The notes: generated by a model not told the origin, from the letters alone. Shown: positions 10,175 to 19,278, counted from the stretch's first letter. The stretch is 59,160 nt of DNA from Pullulanibacillus pueri (GCF_014639255.1 NZ_BMFV01000031.1:1-59160); one strand, 5' to 3'. Numbers and translations are program-made.

Positions 10175-10192
10175 ATCATAAGAATAAAGAAA

Positions 10193-10223
10193 AATCCGTT
10201 CATTCAAATAGAATGTTCGGATT
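10193..10223 (-). terminator. Intrinsic terminator
   Basis: Inverted repeat AATCCGTTCATTC / GAATGTTCGGATT (an internal two-base mismatch) with a 5-nt loop, followed on the minus strand by TTTTTCTTTATTC. It ends transcription from the unrecognised gene at 10275-11081. Confidence 0.75.
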
Positions 10224-10274
10224 CCTCTATGAGTAAAGGACTTCTGTCCTAATCCTCTTGTGAAATGACCGGAA

Positions 10275-11081
10275 TTATATTTTAATCCCAATATTTTTAT
10301 ACAAATAAGACTTTGCCGTTGGAGGAAAGACTCGATCAAGCGTTAATATCTCCCATTGATTAGGGTAAGCTTCGTTTAGAACACCGATAAAAGTCGTCCC
10401 CAAATGAACATCGTTAGCAATCAACTTAGAAACATGAACAGTGAAAGTCTTCTTCGTCAAGAGTGATTTGAGCTCCATCGTTTCGTCTAATAGGTCAACA
10501 ATTTCAAATACTCCTTCAGATGTCCTCTGACTGCCGACTTCATCTAGTAACGTTTCACGACGAATATCTTCATATCCTGTCAAAAAAGGGTTCTCGACCT
10601 TTCCTCGGTAAATCTCTAACACTCTGATCGCGCTAAGAACCTCTTCTTGATATTTCGCTTCTACTGCTTCTACCCCACTTGCAAACAAAAAGTCGTGCTT
10701 TTCATGTTCGTCCAACCATCTCGCTAGGTCTAAAATGGTTTTATAAAAGGATTGAGCTTTACTTTGCGTTTGCTCATAATCTAAATCAATATAGGAAAAG
10801 GTCAGTAATTTTTCCCACACGTTTTTTTGACACTCTTCCCAAGAAGTGAATCTCTCATTCTCCATAAATTGGGTAAACAAAGAGAGCTCAGTCCGTAGCG
10901 CTTGGCCTTCATCAGGTTGTCGCACGGCCACCTTTTTAAAAAATGAAACGATAGCTTTAGCATAAAACACTTGCGTGGTTTGAGGGCGAAACCCTAATTT
11001 TTTATATAAAGGAATATCTTCTGATTTAATTTCAAGAGCTGTATTATGTTTATGATTCAAATCGTTTACCTTCTTTTTCAA
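10275..11081 (-). CDS. Protein of unknown function
   Basis: I do not recognise this 268-residue soluble protein. The N-terminal two thirds are predicted helical (SFFKKVAVRQPDEGQAL ..., FYKTILDLARWLDEHEKHDF), while the last 75 residues look like a small alpha/beta domain (VFEIVDLLDETMELKSLL, KTFTVHVSKLI, WEILTLDRVFPP). No signal peptide, membrane helix or metal motif. The TTG at 11081 is chosen: AGGAAAG stands eight bases upstream. The longer frame to an ATG at 11162 has no ribosome site and runs toward repeat family 2, just upstream. It ends at its own terminator. Confidence 0.75.
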   Translation of the reverse strand: MKKKVNDLNHKHNTALEIKSEDIPLYKKLGFRPQTTQVFYAKAIVSFFKKVAVRQPDEGQALRTELSLFTQFMENERFTSWEECQKNVWEKLLTFSYIDLDYEQTQSKAQSFYKTILDLARWLDEHEKHDFLFASGVEAVEAKYQEEVLSAIRVLEIYRGKVENPFLTGYEDIRRETLLDEVGSQRTSEGVFEIVDLLDETMELKSLLTKKTFTVHVSKLIANDVHLGTTFIGVLNEAYPNQWEILTLDRVFPPTAKSYLYKNIGIKI

Positions 11082-11194
11082 CTGGATTTCTTTCCTGTTT
11101 ATTGTAACATGAGACTTCTTCCTAGAAAACTTGGCTTGCGCTCCATCGGATCCACTATGCACAGCCTGTTGTTCAGGTATACGCCTTCACACAT

Positions 11195-11260
11195 AAAGGT
11201 GGTGCCAAGCCTTAAGGCGAAAGCCAAAGTTGAACTTATAAGGTCCTCCACTATGTTATA
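11195..11260. repeat. Interspersed repeat family 2, copy 1
   Basis: Aligns with 17592-17660: both carry GGT-GT-CC-AGCCTTAA, GCGAAAG, AAAGTTG, TTATAAGGTC, TCCAC and GTTAT in the same order and spacing. A shorter third match lies near 54375. It sits in the gap between the unknown gene and a methyltransferase gene and has no coding potential I can support. Confidence 0.7.
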
Positions 11261-11379
11261 AATGATGAACGTTATTAAAAGAATATTAATAGGGACAGCA
11301 CGCTATCGCCACTATAAAATATATAACCTTAGCCGCCTTCTTTTAGAAAACGCATTGCACTCTTTGGTATCCTATCCAT

Positions 11380-12216
11380 TTATGACTTTATACCGGCAAC
11401 GAGTAGCGGCATGTGTTGTTCATGACCTAACTCATGGAACTTCATGACATCCGACGATTTAATCAGTAGGTTTGCCCTTCTGAGTGCCTGCTTCCAAAGA
11501 AAAAGGGCGCTCTCGTCTATAAGGCGTTCTGTAGTTATAAATGTGCTCTTTTCATCACGTAAAGCCTCATGTATTTTACTGAGCAAGTTTTCCTCATCAT
11601 ATTTAATATTTAGATGTAACAGATCAGCCACAGACTCTACTTCTGGAGGCTCAGGGAAGCCAATGATTTCGTGAAAAGTTCGCACAGAAGTAATAAGATC
11701 AAAGAAATGGGGAGAAAAGTGATGAAGGATCTCCTTTACATCAAGACTTAAAAAAGTGACATTATTGAGTTTGAATTTTTCTTTAAGCTCATTTGCCACC
11801 TTGAGGCCATTTTTTTGGATATCAATACCTATGATCTTTGACTGTGGGAATAAGAGACCATAAAAACAAGTGACAATGCCATTATCACAGCCTATATCTA
11901 GTACTTTTTCAGGCGTTTGGTACTTGTACTTGGATGTATATTGAATAAGCCATTCAAAATAACTTCTGTAAAGGTTTGTGGAGTAATTGGCGACATCAAG
12001 ACTTAATTTGAGGTTTTCATTTTTAACACGGTAAATTTCTTCCTCATTTGTTCCATCAATTTGTGCAATAAAGGCATCATCTAATCGGTCTAATAATGTG
12101 TCATCATGTCGACCTTCTAAATGGTTCCAGAAAGCTTCATTGGTCTTAAGGTCCTTTAACTCCAAAGCGTCTAAATAGCGCCACATTAACTGTTGCTTCT
12201 CGAGCTTTATATTCAT
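11380..12216 (-). CDS. Class I SAM-dependent methyltransferase
   Basis: Predicted cytosolic methyltransferase of 278 residues. The SAM-binding motif I is VLDIGCDNGIVTCFYGL (about residue 106), followed by an acidic strand end IIGIDIQKNGLKVA and FDLITSVRTFHEIIG as motif IV. The N-terminal 100 residues (helical, starting MNIKLEKQQLMWRYL) and a C-terminal extension are not assigned. The substrate is unknown. A second methyltransferase gene lies immediately upstream on the same strand, 72 bases away, so the two may act in one pathway (inference). Confidence 0.8.
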   Translation of the reverse strand: MNIKLEKQQLMWRYLDALELKDLKTNEAFWNHLEGRHDDTLLDRLDDAFIAQIDGTNEEEIYRVKNENLKLSLDVANYSTNLYRSYFEWLIQYTSKYKYQTPEKVLDIGCDNGIVTCFYGLLFPQSKIIGIDIQKNGLKVANELKEKFKLNNVTFLSLDVKEILHHFSPHFFDLITSVRTFHEIIGFPEPPEVESVADLLHLNIKYDEENLLSKIHEALRDEKSTFITTERLIDESALFLWKQALRRANLLIKSSDVMKFHELGHEQHMPLLVAGIKS

Positions 12217-12288
12217 TCCAGCCCCAACCTTCTCACCCTTTTATTATGAAATAGCCTATTCCAGCAGTAACTTAAGGAAACGAAAGAT

Positions 12289-12897
12289 CTAACCAAAGGT
12301 ATAGATCAAAAAACGTTCATAAGGATTGTTTTTATATAATTCTCTTAGAACAATTTCTTCTTTTAATTGAAATGGCGTTTGGTCTTCTAAAAAATAGGTA
12401 TAATTCTCTGATGGATAATATAAGAGAACATCCATTTCTCTAGGGGCTTCCTCATAAGACACTAAAATATGATTAACAATCCTCTTAAACACCTCTATAG
12501 AAAAAGGGTTAAAAAAATAGAACTGACTATCTAAAGGGGTAATAGCATAATCTTCAGCTTGGCAGTTAAAGAATTGTAATTCCTCGTTAGAGACTTTATA
12601 CTTTTTTGCGTAGCCCTTAAGATTCTCTTTAGCAGAGCTGTACAGGCCTTCGTTCATTTCTACACCTATCACTGACACTTTAAAAAAATAATGAAGATAA
12701 AAATTGATTCGCCCCATCCCACAGCCAAAATCGACAATCCGTCCCTTATGTCTGATCTCATATGCTTTAAATAGTGCCTCTAAGCCTTCATATGGTGTCG
12801 GTTCATAAGGATGATAATGCTTATTCTTTGGCACCCTCATAGGCTTGAAGGCTGTTTTTATATTTAACACTTTGTCATAGTAATGTTCTTTATCCAT
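12289..12897 (-). CDS. Class I SAM-dependent methyltransferase
   Basis: 202 residues with SAM motif I IVDFGCGMGRINFYL (about residue 55), the following acidic strand VIGVEMNEGLYSSA, and a motif IV region YFFNPFSIEVFKRIV that replaces the more usual Asp-Pro-Pro-Phe by Asn-Pro-Phe. The C-terminal strand FLIYTFG is family-like. It precedes another methyltransferase on the same strand. The FNPF motif hints at an N- or O-methyltransferase, but the substrate cannot be named. Confidence 0.8.
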   Translation of the reverse strand: MDKEHYYDKVLNIKTAFKPMRVPKNKHYHPYEPTPYEGLEALFKAYEIRHKGRIVDFGCGMGRINFYLHYFFKVSVIGVEMNEGLYSSAKENLKGYAKKYKVSNEELQFFNCQAEDYAITPLDSQFYFFNPFSIEVFKRIVNHILVSYEEAPREMDVLLYYPSENYTYFLEDQTPFQLKEEIVLRELYKNNPYERFLIYTFG

Positions 12898-12984
12898 GTT
12901 GATCCCCTAAAAGTCAATCGTCTTTTTTGGTTCTTTTGTTGAAATCCCAAAGCATTCTTCCCGAACTTTAAACATTATCTATGC

Positions 12985-13392
12985 TTAAAAAGGCCCGTTC
13001 TCATTCGGTGATTGCTTAGGTATAGGTTGACCAATATCCCATAATTCAACGATGTTGCCCTCATGAAAGCGAAAAATATGTACAAGTGCCACTCCGAGGG
13101 ATTCTTGATGTTGTCTCATATAGGAGTGCACAACCACAGTATCCCCTTCAGAAACAACTTGTTTGACCTCAAGGAGCTTGTTAGGATTCTGTGCCGCATC
13201 CTCTTCCATCGCCAACATAAGCGATTGTGAGTCTCCTTTAAAAAAAGGATTGTGATGACAAAAACAATCGTCCACATAACGTATGTAGGCCTCTCGCACT
13301 TTTCCCTTTGCGACAAGTTGAAGAAACGAAATCGCCTTTTCTTTGATCGAGAATGGATCATGTGTCTTGTCTACTATAGTCACTTCAATCAT
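12985..13392 (-). CDS. SnoaL-like / NTF2-fold protein
   Basis: 135-residue protein of the NTF2-like superfamily, whose members include polyketide cyclases, isomerases and many proteins without known activity. Features are an N-terminal helix KEKAISFLQLVAKGKVREAYIRYVDD, the sequence CFCHHNPFFKGD and the C-terminal strands VALVHIFRFHEGNIVELWDIGQPIP. The ribosome site AAAAGG touches the ATG at 13392; a GTG three codons later has better spacing. It precedes the two methyltransferases on the same strand, 87 bases away. Function unknown. Confidence 0.75.
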   Translation of the reverse strand: MIEVTIVDKTHDPFSIKEKAISFLQLVAKGKVREAYIRYVDDCFCHHNPFFKGDSQSLMLAMEEDAAQNPNKLLEVKQVVSEGDTVVVHSYMRQHQESLGVALVHIFRFHEGNIVELWDIGQPIPKQSPNENGPF

Positions 13393-13592
13393 CCTTTTCT
13401 ATAAAAGTTGAGGTCCTAACGAAGACCTTGTTGGCCCCCTTTAAATCTATTAAAAAAGTCAATGATGAATATTGCCCAAGCGCTTCTGTTGTGATATGTA
13501 TTAATTTTAACATTGATTGTAAACCATCCCAATCATTTTATTTTCTTCGTACTAGACAGGCTCCTCCAGTTTAATACTATCATTTGTAAAGA

Positions 13593-13617
13593 AGCCTGTC
13601 CGAATTTGGGACAGGCT
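13593..13617 (-). terminator. Intrinsic terminator of the aldo/keto reductase gene
   Basis: Perfect 9-bp inverted repeat AGCCTGTCC / GGACAGGCT with a 7-nt loop, 15 bases beyond the stop codon. The following minus-strand sequence TCTTTAC is a weak U-tract. Confidence 0.7.
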
Positions 13618-13632
13618 ATCACCTTTTATTAT

Positions 13633-14580
13633 TTATTGAAGTATATCTTCAATGGTATTGAGGGTATCTTCAGATAATTGGACACCAGATGCTTTAGCAT
13701 TCTCTTCTATTTGTTGTGGTTTACTTGCCCCTACGAGTGCACTGGCAACACCGGGTTGCCGCAAGATCCAAGCAATGGCTAATTGCGATAAAGAAAGATC
13801 CAACCCTTTTGCTAATCCAATTAACTTTTCTACTTTTTCGAGTACGTTATCCTCTAAATACGCACTCATAAACATGTTAGAGGAAGGATCTGTGGCCCGG
13901 CTTCCTTCAGGTAAGGCTTGTCCCCGTCGGTATTTTCCTGTTAATACACCTTGTGCCAGTGGCGAAAAGACCACTTGGCTGATGCCATTCTTAACACTGG
14001 TTAGAAGGACATCTTGTTCAATGTCGCGATGCAACATATTATATTGTGGTTGATTAACGACGATTCGATCTAACAAATAGCGATCGGCAGTCCCTAAGCC
14101 TTCAACAATTTGGGCCGCTGTCCATTCACTGACCCCAACATATAAAACCTTCCCTTGTCGTACCATATCATCAATAGTACGAAGCGTTTCATCAACAGGC
14201 GTCTCAGGATCATAACGATGACAATAATAAATGTCCACATAGTCCATCTTTAATCGTTTTAGGCTTGCATGTAATTGTTCAAAGACATGCTTTCTAGATA
14301 ACCCACGATCATTGGGGCCATCGCCCATTGGCCAAAAGACTTTAGTAGCTAGCACAAAGGATTCTCGTGGATACTTAGATAAAGCTTGGCCAACGATTTT
14401 CTCTGCCTCACCAAGCGCATACATATTGGCTGTATCAAAGGAATTAATTCCGAGATCATAAGCCTTATCAATAACTTTGGTCGCCGTATCTGCTTCTGTA
14501 GAATTCCCATAAGTTAACCAGCTACCTAAACTGATTTCACTTACCTTCAAACCCGTTCTTCCCAGCTTACGATATTCCAT
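13633..14580 (-). CDS. Aldo/keto reductase
   Basis: NADPH-dependent reductase of aldehydes and ketones, 315 residues, in the subgroup related to YghZ and potassium-channel beta subunits. It starts MEYRKLGRTGLKVSEISLGSW and shows the catalytic set: Asp and Tyr in DTANMYALGEAE, Lys in VLATKVFWP, His in YYCHRYDP. Nucleotide-binding residues lie in LVGASKPQQIEENAKA near the end. AGGGAGG stands upstream of the ATG. It follows the DJ-1-like and namA genes in the same direction, so it may belong to the MarR-controlled detoxification set (inference). Confidence 0.92.
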   Translation of the reverse strand: MEYRKLGRTGLKVSEISLGSWLTYGNSTEADTATKVIDKAYDLGINSFDTANMYALGEAEKIVGQALSKYPRESFVLATKVFWPMGDGPNDRGLSRKHVFEQLHASLKRLKMDYVDIYYCHRYDPETPVDETLRTIDDMVRQGKVLYVGVSEWTAAQIVEGLGTADRYLLDRIVVNQPQYNMLHRDIEQDVLLTSVKNGISQVVFSPLAQGVLTGKYRRGQALPEGSRATDPSSNMFMSAYLEDNVLEKVEKLIGLAKGLDLSLSQLAIAWILRQPGVASALVGASKPQQIEENAKASGVQLSEDTLNTIEDILQ

Positions 14581-14656
14581 TGCGAATACCTCCCTGAAAA
14601 AAAGGATAGAAAAGGAAAACTCGAAATCAACCTGTTTCCCTTTTTCTAGCCATTCT

Positions 14657-15316
14657 TTATTCTTCCTCTAAAGCTTCTACCACTTTTTCTGCTGTGCTTT
14701 TACTGGAATGAGGATTTTGTCCCGTGATTAAATGACCATCTCTTACAGAATGATCCGTCCAGTTAGCTCCTGAAACAAAGTCAGCACCTTTTTCTCGCAG
14801 TTTCGTTTCTAAAAGGAAAGGCATATGTTGATCCAATTGCATTTCTTTTTCTTCGGAATCCGTGAAAGCCGACACCTTTTTACCTTTTACCAAAGGTGTG
14901 CCATCTTTATAGGTCACATTCACTAGACCGGCTGGTCCGTGACAGACAGAGCCAATCACCTTGTTTTCTTCTGCAAATTGTTGCAACACATAAAGAAGAG
15001 TTTCGTTCTCAGGGAAATCAAACATCGTGCCATGTCCACCCGGTAAAAAGACAGCGTCAAAGCCTTGAGCGTCTTCTTTAGAAAGCTTCGCTGTACCCTT
15101 TAATTCTGCTTCAGCTTCTTTCCATTCCTGCTTTTCTTCGATACTGTTTGGGTCTAAAGCAACTTCCCCACCGTCAATACTTGTGACTTTGACCTCGTAT
15201 CCATGTTTTTTAAACACTAAATACGGTACAGCAAATTCTTCAAGCCAAAGACCTGTTTTATGATCATCTGTAATAGTAGTATGGTTCGTGACGACCATCA
15301 ATATTTTTTTAGGCAT
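14657..15316 (-). CDS. DJ-1/PfpI family protein (type 1 glutamine amidotransferase-like)
   Basis: 219-residue cytosolic protein with the nucleophile-elbow cysteine in GSVCHGPAGLV, followed by the family His, and with DAVFLPGGHGTMFDFP. This matches the HchA-like branch (glyoxalase III or chaperone). The acidic partner is likely one of the glutamates in LWLEEFAVPY. The gene starts 12 bases after namA with AGGAGGAATAAATAATG, so the two are co-transcribed. In this context a role in removing methylglyoxal or other electrophiles is plausible but not shown. Confidence 0.88.
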   Translation of the reverse strand: MPKKILMVVTNHTTITDDHKTGLWLEEFAVPYLVFKKHGYEVKVTSIDGGEVALDPNSIEEKQEWKEAEAELKGTAKLSKEDAQGFDAVFLPGGHGTMFDFPENETLLYVLQQFAEENKVIGSVCHGPAGLVNVTYKDGTPLVKGKKVSAFTDSEEKEMQLDQHMPFLLETKLREKGADFVSGANWTDHSVRDGHLITGQNPHSSKSTAEKVVEALEEE

Positions 15317-15328
15317 TATTTATTCCTC

Positions 15329-16369
15329 CTATTCCTTGCGCTCCTTTGGAAAGCTCACTTGATATTGTTGAGGATAAGCTGTTGCTTTGTTTAGCTTTGC
15401 TGCAGCTTCTAACGTCCAGTATGGATTTCTTAACATCCCTCTACCAACAGCAACAAGATCAGCCTCTTCATTACCTATAACAGCATTGGCTAAAGCAGGC
15501 TCATCTAACCGTCCAACTGCAATGACTGGTACGTCTAATGTGTGCTTGATGTCTCTCGCTAATGGGACTTGATAAGCGGCATGTGTACCAGGTCTACCAT
15601 GAGCGGCAATTTGGCCTTCACCACCAGCACTGACATGAAACATATCTACTCCAGCTGCCTTATATTCTTTAGAAAAGGCAATGCTTTCTTCAATACCGTA
15701 GCCACCCTCTACATATTCTTTTCCTGAGATCCGCATAATGAGTGGCATATCAGCTGGCATTTCGCTCTTAGCCGCTTGGATGACTTCCTTACCAAACTTG
15801 GCTAAGTCCTGACCGTATTCATCTGTTCGTTTATTAGTATAAGCGGATTGGAATTCATGAATTAAGTATCCATGGGCACCGTGAAGCTCGATCACATCAA
15901 CACCTGCTTTTACTGCGCGAGCGACAGTCTGACGGAATTTTTCAACCATGTCCTTGATTTCATCAATCGTAAGTTCCCTTGGCGTTTTAGAATTTTCGTC
16001 AAAAGGAATGGCTGATGGCGCTACAGGTTCAGCAGCATCTTCTGCCTTGCGACCTGCATGAGCGATCTGAATGCCAACCTTAGCACCGTATTGATGACAA
16101 GCCTCAATGATTCGAGCTAAAGCAGGAATTTGCTCGTCAGACCACAAACCTAAATCATAATCTGTAATACGACCATCTGGTTCAACATCGGTCATTTCAA
16201 TGATAATTAATCCTGCACCACCAATAGCTCTGCTCACGTAATGAACATAATGCCAATCGGTAGCAATACCATCCTTATTGAATACTGAGTATTGACACAT
16301 CGGTGGCATAACCACACGATTTTTGAGTTCTAAACTTTTTATCTTATAAGGTGTAAATAAATGTTCCAT
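15329..16369 (-). CDS. namA: NADPH dehydrogenase of the old yellow enzyme family
   Basis: FMN flavoenzyme that reduces the C=C bond of alpha,beta-unsaturated aldehydes, ketones and nitro compounds with NADPH. 346 residues, close to B. subtilis YqjM/NamA (338). Visible are the active-site cysteine region MPPMCQYSVF, the paired histidines HGAH followed by GYLIHEFQSAYTNKRTDEYG, and the FMN phosphate loop VAVGRGMLRNPYW. The ATG at 16369 has AGGAGAGG six bases upstream; the frame is open to 16450 but over the operator region. First gene of a likely operon with the DJ-1-like and aldo/keto reductase genes. Confidence 0.94.
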   Translation of the reverse strand: MEHLFTPYKIKSLELKNRVVMPPMCQYSVFNKDGIATDWHYVHYVSRAIGGAGLIIIEMTDVEPDGRITDYDLGLWSDEQIPALARIIEACHQYGAKVGIQIAHAGRKAEDAAEPVAPSAIPFDENSKTPRELTIDEIKDMVEKFRQTVARAVKAGVDVIELHGAHGYLIHEFQSAYTNKRTDEYGQDLAKFGKEVIQAAKSEMPADMPLIMRISGKEYVEGGYGIEESIAFSKEYKAAGVDMFHVSAGGEGQIAAHGRPGTHAAYQVPLARDIKHTLDVPVIAVGRLDEPALANAVIGNEEADLVAVGRGMLRNPYWTLEAAAKLNKATAYPQQYQVSFPKERKE

Positions 16370-16437
16370 TGAATGCCTCTCCTTTTTAGACAACGTCATC
16401 ATTGTATAAGGTTGTCCTTCAAATAACTTGATTATTA

Positions 16438-16459
16438 AATGTATGCACATGCATAGATT
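16438..16459. promoter_or_regulatory. Candidate operator, 22-bp palindrome upstream of namA
   Basis: AATGTATGCA and TGCATAGATT flank a CA centre; nine of ten positions are symmetrical. It lies 69 bases upstream of the namA ATG and downstream of the MarR-family gene. Size and symmetry fit a MarR dimer. The regulator's own upstream region has no ATGCA-N2-TGCAT copy. Confidence 0.55.
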
Positions 16460-16586
16460 AAACGATAATAAAGGTCATCGTCAAATAAAAAAACCTACCA
16501 TAGAAAAATTCTGTTATCGAGCCATTCTTATGCACGCCTCTTTCCCTTTTAGCGAAAAGCAACATATGGCCTTTAAACAGGTTTTT

Positions 16587-17021
16587 TTAGTCTTTGATCG
16601 GTTTTAGTAATAGGGCCCTTAGTCCCTCTTGAATATCTTTTTCTGTGATTGCCGTTTTTATTATGGAGTGACATGTCTGCATTGCTTTTTGTAATTTATC
16701 TTCACCTATTGTTGTAATCGACGTATAAATATTCCGTCGATCATCCTGGCAAATTTCTCGTTGGAGTGCTCCACATCCTTTGGCTTCAAAGCGTGCAACG
16801 AGCCTGGACATGGCACTCTGGCTCAAACCTACCATTTTCTGCAATTGGTTTAGCTTTAACTTTTTTTCAGACGTTTCAGAGAGAAAAAGTAAGACATAGA
16901 ACTCTTTTAATGTTAGGTCATGGTCTTCTTGCAAAGCGCCTTCTAACCGATTCATAACTGCTGTATAAGCATTTGTCAAAGAAAGCCAACCTGAAATCAA
17001 TGGCTTATCAATGTGCTCCAT
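16587..17021 (-). CDS. MarR family transcriptional regulator
   Basis: 144-residue winged-helix regulator. It has the long N-terminal dimer helix (NAYTAVMNRLEGAL), the recognition part LNQLQKMVGLSQSAMSRLVARFEAKG, and the wing with the family-typical DDRRNIYTSIT. GGTGAGG precedes the ATG. It lies upstream of and in line with namA, so repression of the namA genes with release by electrophiles is the simplest model (inference). It has a Cys in CQDDRR and one in QTCHS; whether they sense oxidation is open. Confidence 0.9.
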   Translation of the reverse strand: MEHIDKPLISGWLSLTNAYTAVMNRLEGALQEDHDLTLKEFYVLLFLSETSEKKLKLNQLQKMVGLSQSAMSRLVARFEAKGCGALQREICQDDRRNIYTSITTIGEDKLQKAMQTCHSIIKTAITEKDIQEGLRALLLKPIKD

Positions 17022-17199
17022 TTAGCCTCACCACCGTATAATGACTCCTTCTATTATAACTGATGAAAGTTTACTCGTGTTTTTTATTTTGTACATTTTC
17101 ATTTATTTTTAACTTAAATGACTTACCCATGTTCTATATACCGATTATTGAATAGAGAAATGGCTTGAACCAATGTAAGGGATATGTTTTTCGTGCCCA

Positions 17200-17435
17200 T
17201 TATTTCCTGGCTCTTTTGACGATAATTTTAGTTGTGCCCAAAGCAATAGCAAGCGCTAGGAACACGATAACCAGTGAAGGAATAACACTTGCATTTCCAA
17301 AATCAACTTGAGAGGGTAAAGTTGAGGTCGCATCCAATTAGGGGTATAAAAAAGTGTTAATACCCAACCCGATAACACCTGTAGAATAACAAAAGCAACA
17401 AGAAAAACTCCTGTAAACAACAAATATTTTTTCAA
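17200..17435 (-). pseudogene. Frameshifted small membrane protein gene (two membrane helices)
   Basis: A TTG at 17435 with GGAGGC upstream begins MKKYLLFTGVFLVAFVIL and reads on to YTPN as a first membrane helix and loop. The frame then becomes implausible, while the next frame continues DATSTLPSQVDFGNASVIP and a second helix SLVIVFLALAIALG ending TTKIIVKRARK and stop at 17200. The total of 236 bases is not a multiple of three; the break is at about 17333. The two halves look like one 78-residue protein with one base lost. A sequencing error would restore it. Function unknown. Confidence 0.65.
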
Positions 17436-17591
17436 CTTTAAGCCTCCCTTCCATAATATTATTACGTTGATTACCCTCAGAAGCTTTAAAATATAAAATT
17501 CATTTTTAAAATCAAAAGAAGCATTAGAAAACTCGACTTATACCTTATCGCCTCGCTAAGCACAACCTAATGTTCGTGCTATCGCACTCAC

Positions 17592-17660
17592 TAAGGTTGT
17601 CACCCAGCCTTAATGGCGAAAGGAAAAGTTGCAATTATAAGGTCTTCCACAAAGTTATGC
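17592..17660. repeat. Interspersed repeat family 2, copy 2
   Basis: Counterpart of the copy at 11195-11260 (words AGCCTTAA, GCGAAAG, AAAGTTG, TTATAAGGTC, TCCAC, GTTAT conserved). It is preceded by an imperfect inverted repeat CAACCTAATGTTCGTGCTATCG ... CTAAGGTTG around 17560-17600, so the element may be longer and structured. Confidence 0.7.
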
Positions 17661-17677
17661 TTTCTGACGCTAGAATG

Positions 17678-17723
17678 AAAAAGAACCTTTTATCTCATGA
17701 AAGAGGAAAAGGTTCTTTTTTTT
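17678..17723 (-). terminator. Intrinsic terminator of mqo
   Basis: Perfect 14-bp inverted repeat AAAAAGAACCTTTT / AAAAGGTTCTTTTT with a 15-nt loop and runs of A and T on both sides, 74 bases beyond the mqo stop. Confidence 0.85.
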
Positions 17724-17796
17724 ACTAACTTTCAAGATGCAGAAGCTGACTGCAAATTTCTTTCTCCAAAAAATGGTCTCTAAGGACCGTTTTTCT

Positions 17797-19278
17797 TTAG
17801 TTTAAACCGAGCGTTTTTGCAGTCGCAATCTGAATTTCATGTAGCAAATCAGGGTTATCCATTAAAGAAACCCCATAAGAAGGAATCATTTCTTTTATTT
17901 TTGGTTCCCATTCTTCCTTTCGTTCTGGGAAGCATTTGTCCAATACTTCAAGCATAACGTGAACAGCCGTAGAAGCACCCGGGGATGCACCAAGCAATGC
18001 GGCAACTGAACCATCCGCAGCGGTCACCACTTCTGTCCCAAATTGAAGTGTCCCTTTACCACCTGTTTCGGTGTCTTTGATCACTTGGACACGCTGACCC
18101 GCTACAACAATATCCCAATCCTCACTTTTTGCATTAGGAACAAATTCACGTAATTCTTCCATCCGTTTTTCATTAGACAACAGCACTTGTTGAATCAAAT
18201 ATTTAGTCAACGCCATCTCTTTAACGCCCGCTGCTAGCATTGTAAAGACATTATTCGGTTTTATAGAACCAAACAAATCAAAATAGGAGCCTGTTTTTAA
18301 GAACTTAGGTGAAAATCCGGCAAAAGGGCCAAACAGTAACGATTTTTTGCCGTCAATATACCTTGTATCCAAATGCGGAACAGACATCGGAGGAGCGCCA
18401 ACCTTCGCTTTGCCATAGACCTTGGCTTCGTGCTCAGCCACAACATCTGGATTTTTGCATACCATAAAGAGACCACTAACCGGAAAGCCTCCAATATGCT
18501 TGGATTCAGGAATACCTGTCTTTTGTAATAAAGGCAGACTGCCACCTCCACCACCAATAAAAACAAATTTAGCCGTATGATATTCCACAGCACCAGTCTC
18601 GAGATTGCGTACTTTCACTTCCCACAACCCATCATTCGTCCGTTTAATATTTTTCACCTTATGTTTGTAATTAACTTGGACATTTTGAGTCTTTAAGTAC
18701 TCAAACAACATACGTGTTAAAGCGCCAAAGTTAACATCCGTACCTGTATCAATTTTTGTCGCAGCAATGGATTCAGTCGACGCACGCCCTTCCATGATTA
18801 GAGGGATCCATTCCTTTAACTTTTCTGGATCATCGGAAAATTCCATCCCCTGGAATAAGGGATTGCTTGACAACGCTTCAAAACGTTTCCTCAAAAAAGT
18901 AACGTCGGCATCCCCTTGTACTAAACTCATATGAGGCAAAGGCCTAATAAAATCCTCTGGATTTTGAATAAGCTTACGATTAACGAGATAAGACCAAAAC
19001 TGCCTTGAAAGCTGGAATTGTTGATTAATATTAATAGCTTTACTTATATCTAAAGATCCATCAGGTTTTTCAACCGTGTAGTTGAGCTCGCACAGTGCGG
19101 AATGGCCCGTACCCGCATTATTCCATTCATTAGAACTTTCTTCACCTGGACTCTCGAGTTTCTCAAACACTTTGATTTCCCATTCGGGTGCTAACTCTTT
19201 CAGAAAAGATCCCAAAGTCGCACTCATAACTCCGGCACCAATTAAGATAATGTCTGTTTTTGTCTGTATGTTGCTCAT
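17797..19278 (-). CDS. mqo: Malate:quinone oxidoreductase
   Basis: Membrane-associated FAD enzyme that oxidises malate to oxaloacetate and passes electrons to quinone. The FAD-binding motif is [16 protein letters not shown] near the N-terminus; further family signatures are [36 protein letters not shown] and [18 protein letters not shown]. 493 residues, the usual length. The ATG at 19278 has AGGAAGG five bases upstream; the ATG at 19293 lies within that ribosome site. It stands alone between two terminator-bearing regions. With the malic enzyme at 7 kb, malate has two routes here: to pyruvate and to oxaloacetate. Confidence 0.96.
   Translation of the reverse strand: MSNIQTKTDIILIGAGVMSATLGSFLKELAPEWEIKVFEKLESPGEESSNEWNNAGTGHSALCELNYTVEKPDGSLDISKAININQQFQLSRQFWSYLVNRKLIQNPEDFIRPLPHMSLVQGDADVTFLRKRFEALSSNPLFQGMEFSDDPEKLKEWIPLIMEGRASTESIAATKIDTGTDVNFGALTRMLFEYLKTQNVQVNYKHKVKNIKRTNDGLWEVKVRNLETGAVEYHTAKFVFIGGGGGSLPLLQKTGIPESKHIGGFPVSGLFMVCKNPDVVAEHEAKVYGKAKVGAPPMSVPHLDTRYIDGKKSLLFGPFAGFSPKFLKTGSYFDLFGSIKPNNVFTMLAAGVKEMALTKYLIQQVLLSNEKRMEELREFVPNAKSEDWDIVVAGQRVQVIKDTETGGKGTLQFGTEVVTAADGSVAALLGASPGASTAVHVMLEVLDKCFPERKEEWEPKIKEMIPSYGVSLMDNPDLLHEIQIATAKTLGLN

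Noticed and set aside
10103..10339. 78-codon open frame on the minus strand
   Set aside because: Contains the terminator hairpin and repeat copy F and overlaps the end of the preceding gene.
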